64,000 nucleotides of DNA, from the NCBI GenBank assembly GCA_963790405.1, contig CAWBOJ010000001.1, positions 10,768 to 74,767 on the forward strand, in the 5' to 3' direction. Both the position numbers and the translations under genes were made by a program. The notes beneath the pieces are model-generated. The model worked only from the letters and a program-made list of their open reading frames with translations. It ran no database searches and was not told the origin of the DNA. The stretch is from JBGSMX01 sp963790405. GTDB taxonomy: Bacteria > Actinomycetota > Coriobacteriia > Anaerosomatales > JAGXFU01. Below are positions 36,801 through 45,983 of the stretch, piece after piece. Within the stretch, counting starts at the first letter, position 1. Every line of letters starts with the position of its first letter.

Positions 36801-39364
36801 TTCGCGGGCAACTGGAGTGTTGATTTCTCGGTTGCCGAGGAAGGAATCCCCGGAAGCGAGAAGACGGTCGACATCATAGACGGCACGTTTGGTCTGGCGG
36901 GCGAGCCCGACGACGACGGGGACGTCACGACTGTCGAATGGATCGCCGAGACGCCACCGGTCAACGATGCGCCGGTCGCGGTCGCTGACTCGTATACGGC
37001 AACCGAGGACACCGCGCGCAGCGTTGCTGCTCCCGGAGTGCTCCTGAACGACACCGATACCGAGGGCGACGATCTCACTGCCATCAAGGTGAGCGATCCG
37101 GCGCACGGCACTGTGGTGCTGAGCGAAGACGGCAGCTTCGTCTACACACCGGCGTCGAACTACTCCGGTGCCGACTCGTTCACCTACAAGGCCAACGACG
37201 GCACCTCGGACTCGAACACCGCAACCGTGAGCATAACGGTCACAGCGGTAAACGATGCGCCGGTCGCGGTCGCTGACTCGTACACGGCAACCGAGGACAC
37301 CGCGCGCAGCGTCTCTGCAGCCGCCGGTGTGCTCCTGAACGATACCGACACCGAGGACGACGATCTCACTGCCATCAAGGTGAGCGATCCGGCGCACGGC
37401 ACCGTGACGCTCAGCGACGACGGCTCGTTCGTCTACACGCCTACGGCCAACTACACCGGTGCCGACTCGTTCACGTACAAGGCCAACGACGGCACCTCGG
37501 ACTCGAACACCGTCACCGTGAGTATCACGGTGAGTGCCGTCGAACGATGCGCCGGTCGCGGTCGCTGACTCGTACACGGCCACCGAGGACACCGCGCGCA
37601 GCGTCTCTGCGGCCGCCGGTGTGCTCGCCGAACGACACCGACGCAGAGGGCGACGATCTCACTGCCATCAAGGTCACCGATCCGGCCCACGGCACCGTGA
37701 CGCTCAACGCCGACGGCTCGCTTCACCTACACCCCGGCGGCCAACTACTCCGGTGCCGACTCGTTCACCTACAAGGCCAACGACGGCACCGCGGACTCGA
37801 ACACCGCCACCGTGAGTATCACGGTGACTGCGGTCAACGATGCGCCGGTCGCGGTCGCCGACTCCTATTCGACCACCGAGAACACGGCGCGCATCGTTTC
37901 AGCGCCCGGCGTGCTCGCCAACGACACCGACGTCGAGGGTGACGATCTGACCGCCGTCAAGGTGAGCGATCCGGCGCACGGCACCGTGACGTTCAACGCC
38001 GACGGCAGCTTCACCTACACTCCGGCGACGGACTACGTCGGTGCCGACTCGTTCACCTACAAGGCCAACGACGGCACCTTGGACTCGAACACCGTCACAG
38101 TGAGCATCACGGTGACGGTACCCAACACGGCACCTGTTGCGAAGGCAGACTCATACGAGACCGATGAGGGCGTCGCGCTCATCAGTGGGCGCCTCGGGAG
38201 TGCTTGCCAACGACACCGATGCCGAAAGCAATCCGCTGACGGCCGAATCTGATGGCCACAACGTACGGCGGCACGTTGTCGCTGAAGTCGAACGGCAGCT
38301 TCACCTACACGCCTGCCGATGGTTTCGCCGGTACTGACTCGTTCACGTACCGCGCATGCGACGGCAAGGCCTACTCGGGGACCGTGACCGTGACGATCGT
38401 CGTGAACGCGGACGAGGTTATCCCCATCGCGGGCAACGATCGCTTCCTGACCGCGATCGAGACGTCAGTTCGTGCGTATCCGACGGGCCTCGATCCCGAT
38501 GGTGCGCTCACCGTCGTCATCGCGACCGGCCGCAACTGGCCTGACGCTCTCGGTGGCACGTCGCTGGCGGGTGTGCTCGATGGGCCGGTTCTGCTGGTCG
38601 ACACGAGCAGCGTCCCCGGATCGGTGATGAGCGAGATCGACCGTCTCGGTGCGAAGAAGGCGATCATCCTCGGCGGAACAGCCGCAGTGGGAGCCGAAGT
38701 CGAGACTGCACTGAAGTCCGAGCTGGGCAAGACGAATGTCGAGCGAATCGCGGGTACGGACCGCTACAAGACCGCCGACGCGGTTGCCCGACGGGTGATT
38801 CAGGTCGCGGGATCGAGCTACGACGGCGTGGCGTTCGTCGCCACCGGCGATAACTTCCCCGACGCGCTTGCTGCGGCACCGCTGGCAGCTGCCAAGAACT
38901 GGCCGCTGTACCTGGCCCACCCGACCAAGGGGATCACGGCGCCAACGAAGGTCGCCATGGCCGGCGTCAAGTCGGTCGTGATTCTCGGAGGAACCGCTGT
39001 GGTGCCGACTTCGGTTGAAAGTGCGCTGAAGGCAGCCTACGGTGGCCGGGTGACTCGCCTGGCCGGTGCCAACAGGTACGGCACGGCGGTCGCGGTGGCC
39101 GCATACGGCGTCCAGAAGGCGGGGCTTGGCTGGAACCTGGCGGGTATCGCCACCGGCGAGAACTTCCCAGACGCCCTTGCGGGTGGCGTACTTCAGGGCA
39201 AGGCCGGATCGGTCATGCTGCTCACGAAGGGCACGTCACTCAGTGGCGAGACGCGAGCCGCGCTCTCGGCCCACAAGAGCTCGATTGATTCCGTCACCTA
39301 CTTCGGTGGCGAGAACGCCGTGACCCCGGCCGTGCGCGATGCGGTGGCGGCTGCGTTGAGGTGA
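30852..39364 (+). CDS. Giant secreted repeat protein anchored by cell-wall-binding-2 repeats, frameshifted
   Basis: About 2,830 residues. It has a signal peptide (basic start, hydrophobic core to about residue 30, AQGAA end) and twelve Trp/Asp-rich repeats of about 165 residues (about 38-2040; core VWGWDW, DISVG, TVSDGTTTK, GTEGEASQ). Five cadherin-like (tandem-95) repeats of about 95 residues follow (NDAPVAVADSY to VTVSITVTAV), then three cell-wall-binding-2 repeats (RIAGTDRYKTAD, ILGGTAAV, ATGDNFPDAL). The clean frame ends at 37568; single-base errors at about 37542, 37630, 37721, 38190 and 38245 separate the cadherin-like part from the anchor. It is very acidic and likely an S-layer-associated adhesin or calcium-binding surface protein. 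Confidence 0.85.
30963..36957 (+). repeat. Twelve ~500-bp coding repeats with a ~1-kb alternating period
   Basis: Twelve units of about 490-510 bases encode the Trp-rich repeats. From unit 3 to unit 9 two versions alternate. Units 3, 5, 7 and 9 (starting at 31965, 32955, 33951 and 34950) share an aspect including WAWR/GMAWRQVTADE and EGYGTCEID or close variants. Units 4, 6 and 8 share a W-rich DEDWQ-FDIG segment. Like units are 990, 996 and 999 bases apart, and units 7 and 9 are nearly identical at the DNA level over several hundred bases. Units 1, 2 and 10-12 are more diverged. This indicates growth by duplication of a two-unit block. Confidence 0.85.
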
Positions 39365-39523
39365 CACGAATCCACTCGCCGCGGTTCTGCTGCGAGTCAC
39401 GGGGTCCGCTCCGATGAGGGGCGGGCCCTGTGCGTTGTCGGCCGCGTTGCTACAGCGGGGATGTGACTGCCCAAGCGGGTACAGACTCCTTGCGAGTTGA
39501 CGCCAGCGAGAGGGGTGACCCCC

Positions 39524-39934
39524 ATGCCAGAGCCCGATATCGATCTCACTGCCGGGGAAGTCGCGGTGCTCGAAGCCGTGCGTGCGAGCTTCCCGGCTAC
39601 CTGGGCACCGTACTGTGATCTGGGAACTCTCATCGGCCAGTCTGAGGTTGAGGTCCTCAACACCGTGCTCAAGCTGCGCTCGGCGGGGGCGATTCCGCGT
39701 CTGGGCGCTGCCTTCGGCAAGCCGCTCGAGGGTCAGACAGACGCCGATCGCGAACTCATGATGCTGCTCTACGACATCCCTACCAGCGAGCATCCGTTTG
39801 ACGAACTCCACGAGCAGCTTGAGTACCGCGGTGTGGATGTGACGCGTGATTGGGTGACCGACCGGATCAACGAGTGGATCGCCTCGGGCGTGATCAGTCA
39901 CCTCGGCGTGCTTCCTGGCGAGCCTGCCGAGTAG
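39524..39934 (+). CDS. Tandem winged-helix protein resembling AhbA/AhbB N-terminus
   Basis: About 136 residues. The first half (about 8-65: VLEAVRASFPATWAPYCDLGTLIGQSEVEVL to LRSAGAIPRLGAAFG) strongly resembles the AsnC-like DNA-binding part of siroheme decarboxylase subunits AhbA/AhbB (NirDL). The second half does not contain their AsnC ligand domain; it ends with DWVTDRINEWIASGVISHLGVLP, which looks like a second copy of the same winged helix. It is therefore not a full siroheme decarboxylase. It lies 90 bases before hemL, so a heme-related regulator is plausible. The ATG at 39524 with GAGAGGGG upstream is preferred over GTG at 39497. Confidence 0.6.
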   Translation: MPEPDIDLTAGEVAVLEAVRASFPATWAPYCDLGTLIGQSEVEVLNTVLKLRSAGAIPRLGAAFGKPLEGQTDADRELMMLLYDIPTSEHPFDELHEQLEYRGVDVTRDWVTDRINEWIASGVISHLGVLPGEPAE

Positions 39935-39947
39935 GTTCGGAACGAGC

Positions 39948-39976
39948 CTGACGTGCGCCGGGTGCAATGGCATAAT
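39948..39976 (+). promoter_or_regulatory. Promoter of hemL
   Basis: CTGACG (39948-39953), a 17-base spacer and CATAAT (39971-39976) with an upstream TGG make a good extended -10 promoter. The expected start is about 39983, some 43 bases before the hemL ATG. It does not begin with the GTTCAGGCAA sequence shared by the ccm and hem leaders. Confidence 0.55.
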
Positions 39977-40025
39977 CAGATGGTCACGGCCTGAGACATT
40001 TCCCCCTGCGAGGAGCGATATCCCT

Positions 40026-41310
40026 ATGGAGCATCCCAAGTCTGCCGAGTACTTCCGCGCTGCCTGCGAGCTCATTCCCGGCGGCGTCAACTCCCCCGTT
40101 CGCGCGTTCAAGTCCGTAGGGTGCGACCCGCTGTTCTACGATCGCGCCAAGGGCTCGCACGTGTGGGATGTCGACGGTAACGAGTACGTCGACTTTGTGG
40201 CCTCGTGGGGCCCCATGATCCTGGGTCACGCGCCCGACGGTGTACTTGATGCCGTGCGCGAGCAGCTCGACAAAGGTACGAGCTACGGTGCGCCGACTCT
40301 GGTCGAGGTCGAGATGGCCGAGGCGGTTGTCGAGGCCGTGCCGAGTGTGGAGACGGTGCGGTTCGTCTCAAGCGGCACCGAGGCGACGATGAGCGCGATC
40401 CGGTTGGCCCGCGGCTACACCGGACGCGACAAGTTCGTGAAGTTCGAAGGCAACTACCACGGTCACTCGGACGCGCTCCTGGTGGCGGCGGGTTCGGGGC
40501 TGGTGACACTCGGGATTCCTTCGACGCCCGGTGTGACGAAGGGAGCTGCAGGCGACACGGTCGTTCTGCCGTACAACGATCTGGACGCCGTCGTCCTATC
40601 TGCTTTCCGAGAATGCCGACGAGATCGCCGCGATCATCCTCGAGCCCATCGCGGGCAACATGGGTGTGGTTCCGCCTGCGGAGGGTTTCTTGGCCGGATT
40701 GCGCGCGCTGTGCGACCGCTACGGCGTGGTTCTCATCTTCGACGAGGTCATCAGCGGTTTTCGCGTGTCGCTTGGCGGGGCACAGGAGCTCTACGGCGTG
40801 ATGCCGGACCTCACCACCATGGGCAAGATCATCGGCGGAGGCTTCCCGGTCGGAGCGTTCGGCGGCAAGCGCGAGATCATGGATCACCTCTCACCGGTCG
40901 GGCCGGTCTACCAGGCGGGAACGCTGTCGGGCAACCCGATCGCCATGGTCGCGGGGCTGGCCAATCTTGCGGCGCTCAAGCAGCCCGGGGTCTACGATGC
41001 GCTCGAGGCCAAGGGCGCGCGGCTCGAAGCCGGGATGCGTGCGGCCGTCGAGGCTGCGGGCGTCGATGCCTACCTGACACGCGTGGGCTCGATGTCGTGC
41101 ATGTTCCTCACCGACGCCAAGGTCACGGACTGGACCACCGCGAGCACGTGCGACACCGACGCCTACGGGCGGTACTTCCGCGCGATGCTCGATGCGGGCT
41201 TCACGATCGCGCCGAGCCAGTTCGAGGCGACCTTCGTCTCGCTTGCGCACACGGATGAGGAGATCGACGCGTTCACGGGTGCGGCAGCGGAGGCGCTGAA
41301 GGGGCTATAG
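40026..41310 (+). CDS. hemL: Glutamate-1-semialdehyde 2,1-aminomutase HemL, frameshifted
   Basis: About 428 codons, normal for HemL. Early motifs include PGGVNSPVRAFKSVG, GSHVWDVDGNEYVDFV, SSGTEATMSAIRLARG and FEGNYHGHSD in the first frame. After one frame break near 40595 come IILEPIAGNMG, LIFDEVISGFR and the pyridoxal phosphate Lys in TTMGKIIGGGFPVGAFGG. The C-terminus (FEATFVSLAHTDEEIDAF) is normal. HemL converts the HemA product to 5-aminolevulinate. It is about 19 kb away from the main hem operon and has its own promoter. GCGAGGAGC precedes the ATG. Confidence 0.94.
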
Positions 41311-41332
41311 AGGCGACGATGCGACCCGGCTA

Positions 41333-41746
41333 CTACTCGCCAAGGAGTCGCGCTCGGCAGGCCCCCGACTCGGCGAGCCGCTTGTCGGCCGTCACCAGCT
41401 CGCAATCTAGTTCGTTCGCGAGCGCGGCGAAGACCGCATCGTAAATCGTGAGGCGGTGCGCAACTGCGATTGTGGCGGCAGCGTCTGCGAGCCGTTGATC
41501 GACCTCGCACCACGTCAGATTCGCCAGATGGAGTCCCCTAGACGCCGACTGCAGATCCGCCCCGGCCCACTGGCGCCTCCACAGTGCGTTGAGCACCTCG
41601 AGTCTGAGATGCGATGGGACTACGAGCTCAAGCTCGCCGCTCCGGTGACGCTCGAGTAGGCCGTACGCCTCTTCGACATGGCTCTCACGTTGTGCCGCGA
41701 ACCACTTCACCGCGACCGAGGAGTCTACAATCACCTGTTGGCCCAC
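41333..41746 (-). CDS. VapC-type PIN domain toxin
   Basis: A 137-residue PIN protein. The metal-binding acidic residues are visible: Asp8 in VIVDSSVAVKW, Glu at about 49 in LRLEVLNALW, Asp at about 100 in TIYDAVFAALA and Asp at about 118 in LVTADKRLAE. VapC toxins are Mg-dependent ribonucleases that usually cut tRNA or rRNA. The gene overlaps or nearly touches its antitoxin gene (two bases between them), and both are transcribed on the minus strand with the antitoxin first, the usual vapBC order. It ends 22 bases from the convergent hemL gene. Confidence 0.88.
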   Translation of the reverse strand: MGQQVIVDSSVAVKWFAAQRESHVEEAYGLLERHRSGELELVVPSHLRLEVLNALWRRQWAGADLQSASRGLHLANLTWCEVDQRLADAAATIAVAHRLTIYDAVFAALANELDCELVTADKRLAESGACRARLLGE

Positions 41747-41748
41747 CG

Positions 41749-42018
41749 TCAGATCTCCCTGTGGCCGTGGTCGCGCTCGAACCTGATCGCGGCCTCGGCG
41801 TCAAAGGAGGGATTCTTCTCGGACAGCTCCCGCGCGATCTTCATCGCTTCGGTGATACTCTCCTCGCGCTCGATGCGCGCGCGCTCTTCCAGAGTCTCGG
41901 TCACGTAGCGCGCCGATGCCTCTTGGATGAGCCCACTGCGCGAGAGATTGAGCTCCTCGGCAAGGCTATCGACCTGCTCAAGCAGCTCATCGGGAAGGCT
42001 GATGTTGACCTTGGCCAT
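41749..42018 (-). CDS. Ribbon-helix-helix antitoxin (VapB type)
   Basis: An 89-residue protein. Residues 2-45 form a ribbon-helix-helix DNA-binding domain (VNISLPDELLEQVDSLAEELNLSRSGLIQEA). The acidic, helical C-terminus (about 50-89) would wrap and block the PIN toxin. RHH antitoxins repress their own operon by binding arrays of short palindromes, and a matching array lies directly upstream (42034-42068). The ATG at 42018 has GGAG about nine bases upstream. Confidence 0.87.
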   Translation of the reverse strand: MAKVNISLPDELLEQVDSLAEELNLSRSGLIQEASARYVTETLEERARIEREESITEAMKIARELSEKNPSFDAEAAIRFERDHGHREI

Positions 42019-42033
42019 GAGTAGTCACTCCGT

Positions 42034-42068
42034 GGTAGTACCGCATGGTAGTGCCAGGGAGTAATACT
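42034..42068 (-). promoter_or_regulatory. Operator array of the vapBC-like module
   Basis: Three 9-bp palindromes lie at an exact 13-base period: GGTAGTACC (42034-42042), GGTAGTGCC (42047-42055, one mismatch) and AGTAATACT (42060-42068). A partial fourth site may lie at 42020-42028. Regularly spaced short palindromes on one helix face are typical of operators bound cooperatively by RHH antitoxin dimers. The array covers the start region of the antitoxin gene. Confidence 0.65.
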
Positions 42069-42070
42069 AT

Positions 42071-42835
42071 CTACGTCGTCTTCGTCCAGGCCAGCAGCAC
42101 CATGCGCATCCAGTAGCGCATCGGCGTGCGTGCTGCCGCGCGGTCGAACGCGTCGGCCATGCGCATCATCGCGTTGTCGGGGCGCTTGAGCACGAGCGAG
42201 CTCAGCATGCCAAGCGGCGTGGAGAGTAGGTTGACGTAGGTGTGCTCGCCGGTGCCGAACAGCTCGTCTCCGTAGCGGATCTGCGAGCGTGACAGCGGCG
42301 TCTCATCGGCGGTGCGCGCCTTGGGCGTGAGTGCGCGATAGAGCTTGGCTGCCGGATTGTCGCCGAGCGGCTCCATGAACACGACGTGTCCGTCCGGGCG
42401 CAGGATGCGGCCGATCTCGTCGAGCGCCTTCTCCCAGTCCAGGTGGTGCAGGATCGCGCGGCCCACGATCAGGTCGAAGCTCGCGTCGTCGAAGTCGGTG
42501 TTCATCGCGTCCATGACGTGGAACGTGCCGAGATGACCGCGCTTGTCCTGCGCCTCGGCGATCGCCGTTCGAGAGATGTCGATGCCGGTGATCGAGGCCG
42601 GGGCGTAGCGTGCGATCTGCTCGGAGAGCAGACCGTCGTAGCAGCCGTAGTCGAGCACGTCGGCACCGCGCGACCACGCCTGCGTGAGCTCCGCGAGCCG
42701 ATCTTCGGCGCGCTGTGAGTTCGGGCAGGTGAAGACGTGACGGAACCTGCCCTGAAGGCGAGCGTTCTGCTGCTTCACGTCGCCTTCGTCGTAGGCGGCC
42801 TGTTCGCGGGCGACGCGGTCGGTCGTGTCGGGCAC
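42071..42835 (-). CDS. SAM-dependent class I methyltransferase
   Basis: About 254 residues. The SAM site is VLDYGCYDGLLSEQIA (motif I, about residues 61-76), followed by ITGIDISRTAI (motif II) and FDLIVGRAILHHLDW (about 120-134); RPDGHVVFMEPLGDN is motif III. These are features of Ubie/Methyltransf_11-type enzymes. The reading frame is open from 43057, but the GTG at 42835 is chosen because AAGGAG lies six bases before it. It is divergent from wecB (118 bases between the starts) and may modify a surface sugar or lipid; the substrate is unknown. Confidence 0.8.
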   Translation of the reverse strand: MPDTTDRVAREQAAYDEGDVKQQNARLQGRFRHVFTCPNSQRAEDRLAELTQAWSRGADVLDYGCYDGLLSEQIARYAPASITGIDISRTAIAEAQDKRGHLGTFHVMDAMNTDFDDASFDLIVGRAILHHLDWEKALDEIGRILRPDGHVVFMEPLGDNPAAKLYRALTPKARTADETPLSRSQIRYGDELFGTGEHTYVNLLSTPLGMLSSLVLKRPDNAMMRMADAFDRAAARTPMRYWMRMVLLAWTKTT

Positions 42836-42953
42836 GCAGAACTCCTTCGTCCTCGGGTGAGTCGAAGTATACTGGGTCTCGGCCGCTGCGACGGCCATTC
42901 GAATACCGGCTACTTGCCCGATGCGGGGCAAGAATGACTCGACCGGAGGTTCC

Positions 42954-44053
42954 ATGCGTCTGATCGTCGTCGTAGGTGCGCGTCCCAACTTCATCAAAGT
43001 CGCCCCGCTCGTTCCCACGCTGGAAGCTGCGGGGCACGATGTCGGTCTCGCGCACACCGGCCAGCACTACGACGCCGTGATGTCCGACATCTTCTTCGAC
43101 GATCTGCATATCCCCGAGCCACGCTGGTACCTCAACGTCGGCTCCGGCACGCATGCGGTGCAGACCGGCACCGCGATGATGCGGCTCGAAGAGCTGTTCA
43201 TGGCCGAGAAGCCGGACGGCGTCATCGTGGTTGGCGACGTGAACTCGACGCTGGCCGGCACGCTGGCGGCGGTCAAGGTCGGCATTCCGGTCGCGCATCT
43301 CGAGGCCGGACTGCGCTCGTTCGACATGTCGATGCCTGAAGAGGTGAACCGCCTGGTCACCGACCAGCTCTCGTCGATGCTCCTCACGCCCACGGCCGAT
43401 GCCGAGAAGAACCTGCTTCGCGAGGGCGCCGAGAAGAGCCGCATCCACTTCGTCGGCAACATCATGGCCGAGTCGCTGTCTGCGCAGTCTGCCGCAGATC
43501 GAGTCGCGCGATGCGTGCTCGGCAGCATGGACTGACGGCCGAGCGAGTACGTGCTCGCCACCGTGCATCGCCCCGAGAACACCGACCATCCCGAGCGGCT
43601 CGCGCACATCGTTGCGGCGTTCGCGGACGCTCCGCTGCCGGTGCTGTTCCCGGTGCACCCCCGTACACGTCCGCTGCTCGTCGAGCACGGCGTAGGCGAG
43701 AGCACGCCCAACATCCACCTCACCGACCCGGTGGGCTATCTCGACATGCTTGCGCTCTGCAGCGCGATGCCGCTGCGATCGTCACGGACTCGGGTGGCGT
43801 GCAGGAGGAGTCGTGCATGCTCGGCACGCCGTGCGTGACCGTGCGGCGCAACACCGAGCGTCAGATCACCGAGCAAGTCGGCTCGAACCGGCTGGCCCAG
43901 GCGGACACAGAGCGCATCCTTGCCGCGCTGGCCGAAGCGCTGAACGGGCCCACGGACTGGCAGCGCCCCGAGCGCTGGGACGATCAGGTGTCCGCTCGCG
44001 TGGCGCAGGCGCTCGAAGGCGGCATCCCGAGGCTTGCTGGCTACGAAGGCTAG
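42954..44053 (+). CDS. wecB: UDP-N-acetylglucosamine 2-epimerase (non-hydrolysing), frameshifted
   Basis: About 365 codons, normal for WecB/MnaA. N-terminal motifs are VVGARPNFIKVAPL, AHTGQHYD and GDVNSTLAGTLAA, with the catalytic-site region VAHLEAGLRSFD and MPEEVNRLVTD. After a break near 43480-43550 come VLATVHRPENTD and FPVHPRTRPLL, and after a second near 43770 the conserved IVTDSGGVQEESCMLGTPCVTVRRNTERQ in a third frame. The enzyme interconverts UDP-GlcNAc and UDP-ManNAc for surface polysaccharides. GGAGG is four bases before the ATG. Confidence 0.92.
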
Positions 44054-44096
44054 GACCGGCTACGAGCTGAAGCGCGGTCCGGTCGGCGGCTTGCGT

Positions 44097-44138
44097 TTAC
44101 TCAATAAGATGAGGAAAATTACTCATGACGTTGAGTAA
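44097..44138 (+). promoter_or_regulatory. TTACTCA repeat cluster before the DUF4143 ATPase
   Basis: TTACTCAA (44097-44104), TTACTCAT (44119-44126) and the inverted TTGAGTAA (44131-44138) lie within 42 bases of an otherwise AT-rich segment. The first and third copies form a perfect 8-bp inverted repeat. With the GTG at 44161 as start, all three lie in the 5' region and could be a regulator binding site. Confidence 0.45.
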
Positions 44139-44160
44139 TCCTGGCAGGAGGTCGAACGCC

Positions 44161-45333
44161 GTGTACCGCCGTGAACTAGATGGGGAACTCCGTCAGAGGC
44201 TGCAGGATACGCGCCGATTCATTCAGATCGTCTCGGGTCCCCGGCAAGTCGGCAAGACGACCTCGGTCACCAGCGTGCTGAAGGACATCAGCCTACCGTA
44301 TCGCTATGTGAGCGCCGACTCTCCCGCGACACACACAACTACGTGGATTCGCCAGCAGTGGGAGACTGCGCGCTCGCTTGCCGCTAACGGCTCGGCAGTA
44401 CTGGCCTTGGATGAGATACAGAAGGTTCCTGGTTGGTCCGATGAAGTGAAGGCGCTCTGGGACGAAGACACGCGTGTTGAGCGTGACCTGCGCGTCGTGC
44501 TACTCGGCTCATCGCCCCTTCTCATGCAAGCGGGACGATCCGAGAGTCTCGCGGGCAGGTTCGAGACGCTGCGCTGGACTCACTGGTCGTTCACTGAGTG
44601 CAGGCAAGCATTCGGCTGGGACCTCGACACGTTCCTGTTCTTCGGCGGCTATCCTGGAGCCGCTCCGCTCGTCGGCAACGTGGAACGATGGCGGGCCTAT
44701 GTCTTGGAGTCTCTGATCGAGACATCGGTGTCGCGTGACATCTTGCTCATGACGCGCGTGGACAAGCCGGCGTTGCTGCGCCAGTTGTTTGGTCTTGCGT
44801 GCGAGTACTCGGGGCAGATCCTGTCGTACACGAAGATGCTTGGCCAACTCACGGATGCTGGCAACACGACGACGCTTGCGCACTACCTGACTCTGCTCGA
44901 GGGAGCGGGGCTGGTAGCCGGACTGGCCAAGTACTCGGGTTCCGCGGTGCGCCGAAGAGGTTCGAGCCCCAAGCTGCAGGTCATGAACACCGCGCTAATG
45001 ACCGCGCTGTCGGGTCGAACGCCGGACGAGACGCGAGACGACACAGCGGGGTGGGGCAGGCTTGTTGAGTCGGCCGTGGGTGCGTACTTGCTCGCTCGTG
45101 CTGCCCGGGACAACACGCGTGTCGAGTATTGGCGGGAGGGCGATCGAGAAGTCGACTTCGTTGTGAGTGGGGGTGAAGTGCCAGTCGCCATCGAGGTGAA
45201 GAGCGGTGGCGTTCCCGAGCACCACGCTGGAACGGAGGCGTTTCTCGCCAGGTACCCAACGGCGCGTCCGCTACTAGTGGGTGATGGCGGCGTCCCGCTG
45301 GAGACGTTCCTGCTCGGCGAAACGAAGCTCTAG
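44161..45333 (+). CDS. AAA ATPase with DUF4143 domain
   Basis: About 390 residues. Walker A is VSGPRQVGKTTSV (about residues 24-36), Walker B is AVLALDEIQKVPGW (about 79-92), and LLGSSPLLMQ is sensor 1. The C-terminal DUF4143 part contains FFGGYPGAAP, a helical region and the nuclease-like VEYWREGDREVDFVVSGGEVPVAIEVKS, with the D-x14-E-x-K spacing of the PD-(D/E)XK fold. An ATG at 44125 is possible, but the GTG at 44161 has AGGAGG nine bases upstream and matches the family's VYRRxL start. It is a distant relative of the protein at 24.7 kb and has no clear partner gene. Confidence 0.8.
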   Translation: MYRRELDGELRQRLQDTRRFIQIVSGPRQVGKTTSVTSVLKDISLPYRYVSADSPATHTTTWIRQQWETARSLAANGSAVLALDEIQKVPGWSDEVKALWDEDTRVERDLRVVLLGSSPLLMQAGRSESLAGRFETLRWTHWSFTECRQAFGWDLDTFLFFGGYPGAAPLVGNVERWRAYVLESLIETSVSRDILLMTRVDKPALLRQLFGLACEYSGQILSYTKMLGQLTDAGNTTTLAHYLTLLEGAGLVAGLAKYSGSAVRRRGSSPKLQVMNTALMTALSGRTPDETRDDTAGWGRLVESAVGAYLLARAARDNTRVEYWREGDREVDFVVSGGEVPVAIEVKSGGVPEHHAGTEAFLARYPTARPLLVGDGGVPLETFLLGETKL

Positions 45334-45380
45334 GCAATCGCTGCCGTAACACTGCGCGGCACACGAGTAGCAACGCGTAC

Positions 45381-45407
45381 TAAGCGCATTAAGCGCATTA
45401 AGCGCGC
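45381..45407 (+). repeat. Three tandem 9-bp repeats upstream of the HTH-MntA gene
   Basis: TAAGCGCAT (45381-45389), TAAGCGCAT (45390-45398) and TAAGCGCGC (45399-45407) follow each other without gaps, 22 bases before the start codon of the HTH-nucleotidyltransferase gene. The central GCGC is palindromic. They are a good candidate operator for the HTH domain of that protein. Confidence 0.6.
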
Positions 45408-45428
45408 AAGCCATGCTAAGATGCTCAC

Positions 45429-45983
45429 ATGTTGCTCACTCCACGACAGGTCGCCGCACGGCTCAACGTCTCGCCCCGGACCGTCTACAAATGGCTCGAC
45501 GAGGGGCGCTTGCCCGCAGTGCGCCTCTCGGAGCGTGTCACGCGCGTACCCGAAGACGCGGTCGAGACACTCATCGAATCGATGACCACTCCAGCGGCTA
45601 GCGGTGCATCCTTCGCTGCTGAATCCTCTGCGACCTACTGCTCTACGTGTGGTGGTGCGGTGACGGTGGCACCGGCCGAGAAGACGCCATCCCAGCGCAT
45701 GATGGATGCAGTGCGTAGTCATCGTGACGAGATTCTGGAGATAGCAGACCGTCGGCGTGCCGAGAACCTGCGCATCTTCGGATCGGTGGTCCGCGGCGAT
45801 GCGCGTGAGGACAGCGATCTCGACATCCTTGTCGATCTCAAACCACACGCTTCGCTGTTCGACCTGGGAGGTCTGAGCGGGGAGTTGGAGGAGCTTCTTG
45901 GCATGAAGGTGGACGTCGTGCCTGCCAGAAGCCTGAAGCACGCGATCCACGAGCGCGTCCTGGACGAGGCAGTGCCGTTGTGA
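45429..45983 (+). CDS. HTH-nucleotidyltransferase fusion (MntA-like antitoxin)
   Basis: A 184-residue protein with two parts. Residues 1-52 are an excisionase/MerR-like helix-turn-helix (LTPRQVAARLNVSPRTVYKWLDEGRLPAVR). A linker with CSTC leads to a minimal nucleotidyltransferase (about 95-184) whose active site FGSVVRGDAREDSDLDILVDL matches GS-x10-DxD. MntA antitoxins use this domain to AMPylate the HEPN toxin on the Tyr of RX4HXY. The gene overlaps the next one as GTGA, as expected of mntA-hepT pairs. The fused DNA-binding domain is unusual for the system and should allow direct autoregulation. Confidence 0.85.
   Translation: MLLTPRQVAARLNVSPRTVYKWLDEGRLPAVRLSERVTRVPEDAVETLIESMTTPAASGASFAAESSATYCSTCGGAVTVAPAEKTPSQRMMDAVRSHRDEILEIADRRRAENLRIFGSVVRGDAREDSDLDILVDLKPHASLFDLGGLSGELEELLGMKVDVVPARSLKHAIHERVLDEAVPL

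Noticed and set aside
30963..38400. CRISPR array or mobile repeat
   Set aside because: The repeats are about 500 and 290 bases long, in frame, and encode protein domains.
39524..39934. A full siroheme decarboxylase subunit (ahbA or ahbB)
   Set aside because: The AsnC-type ligand domain is missing and a second winged helix appears in its place.
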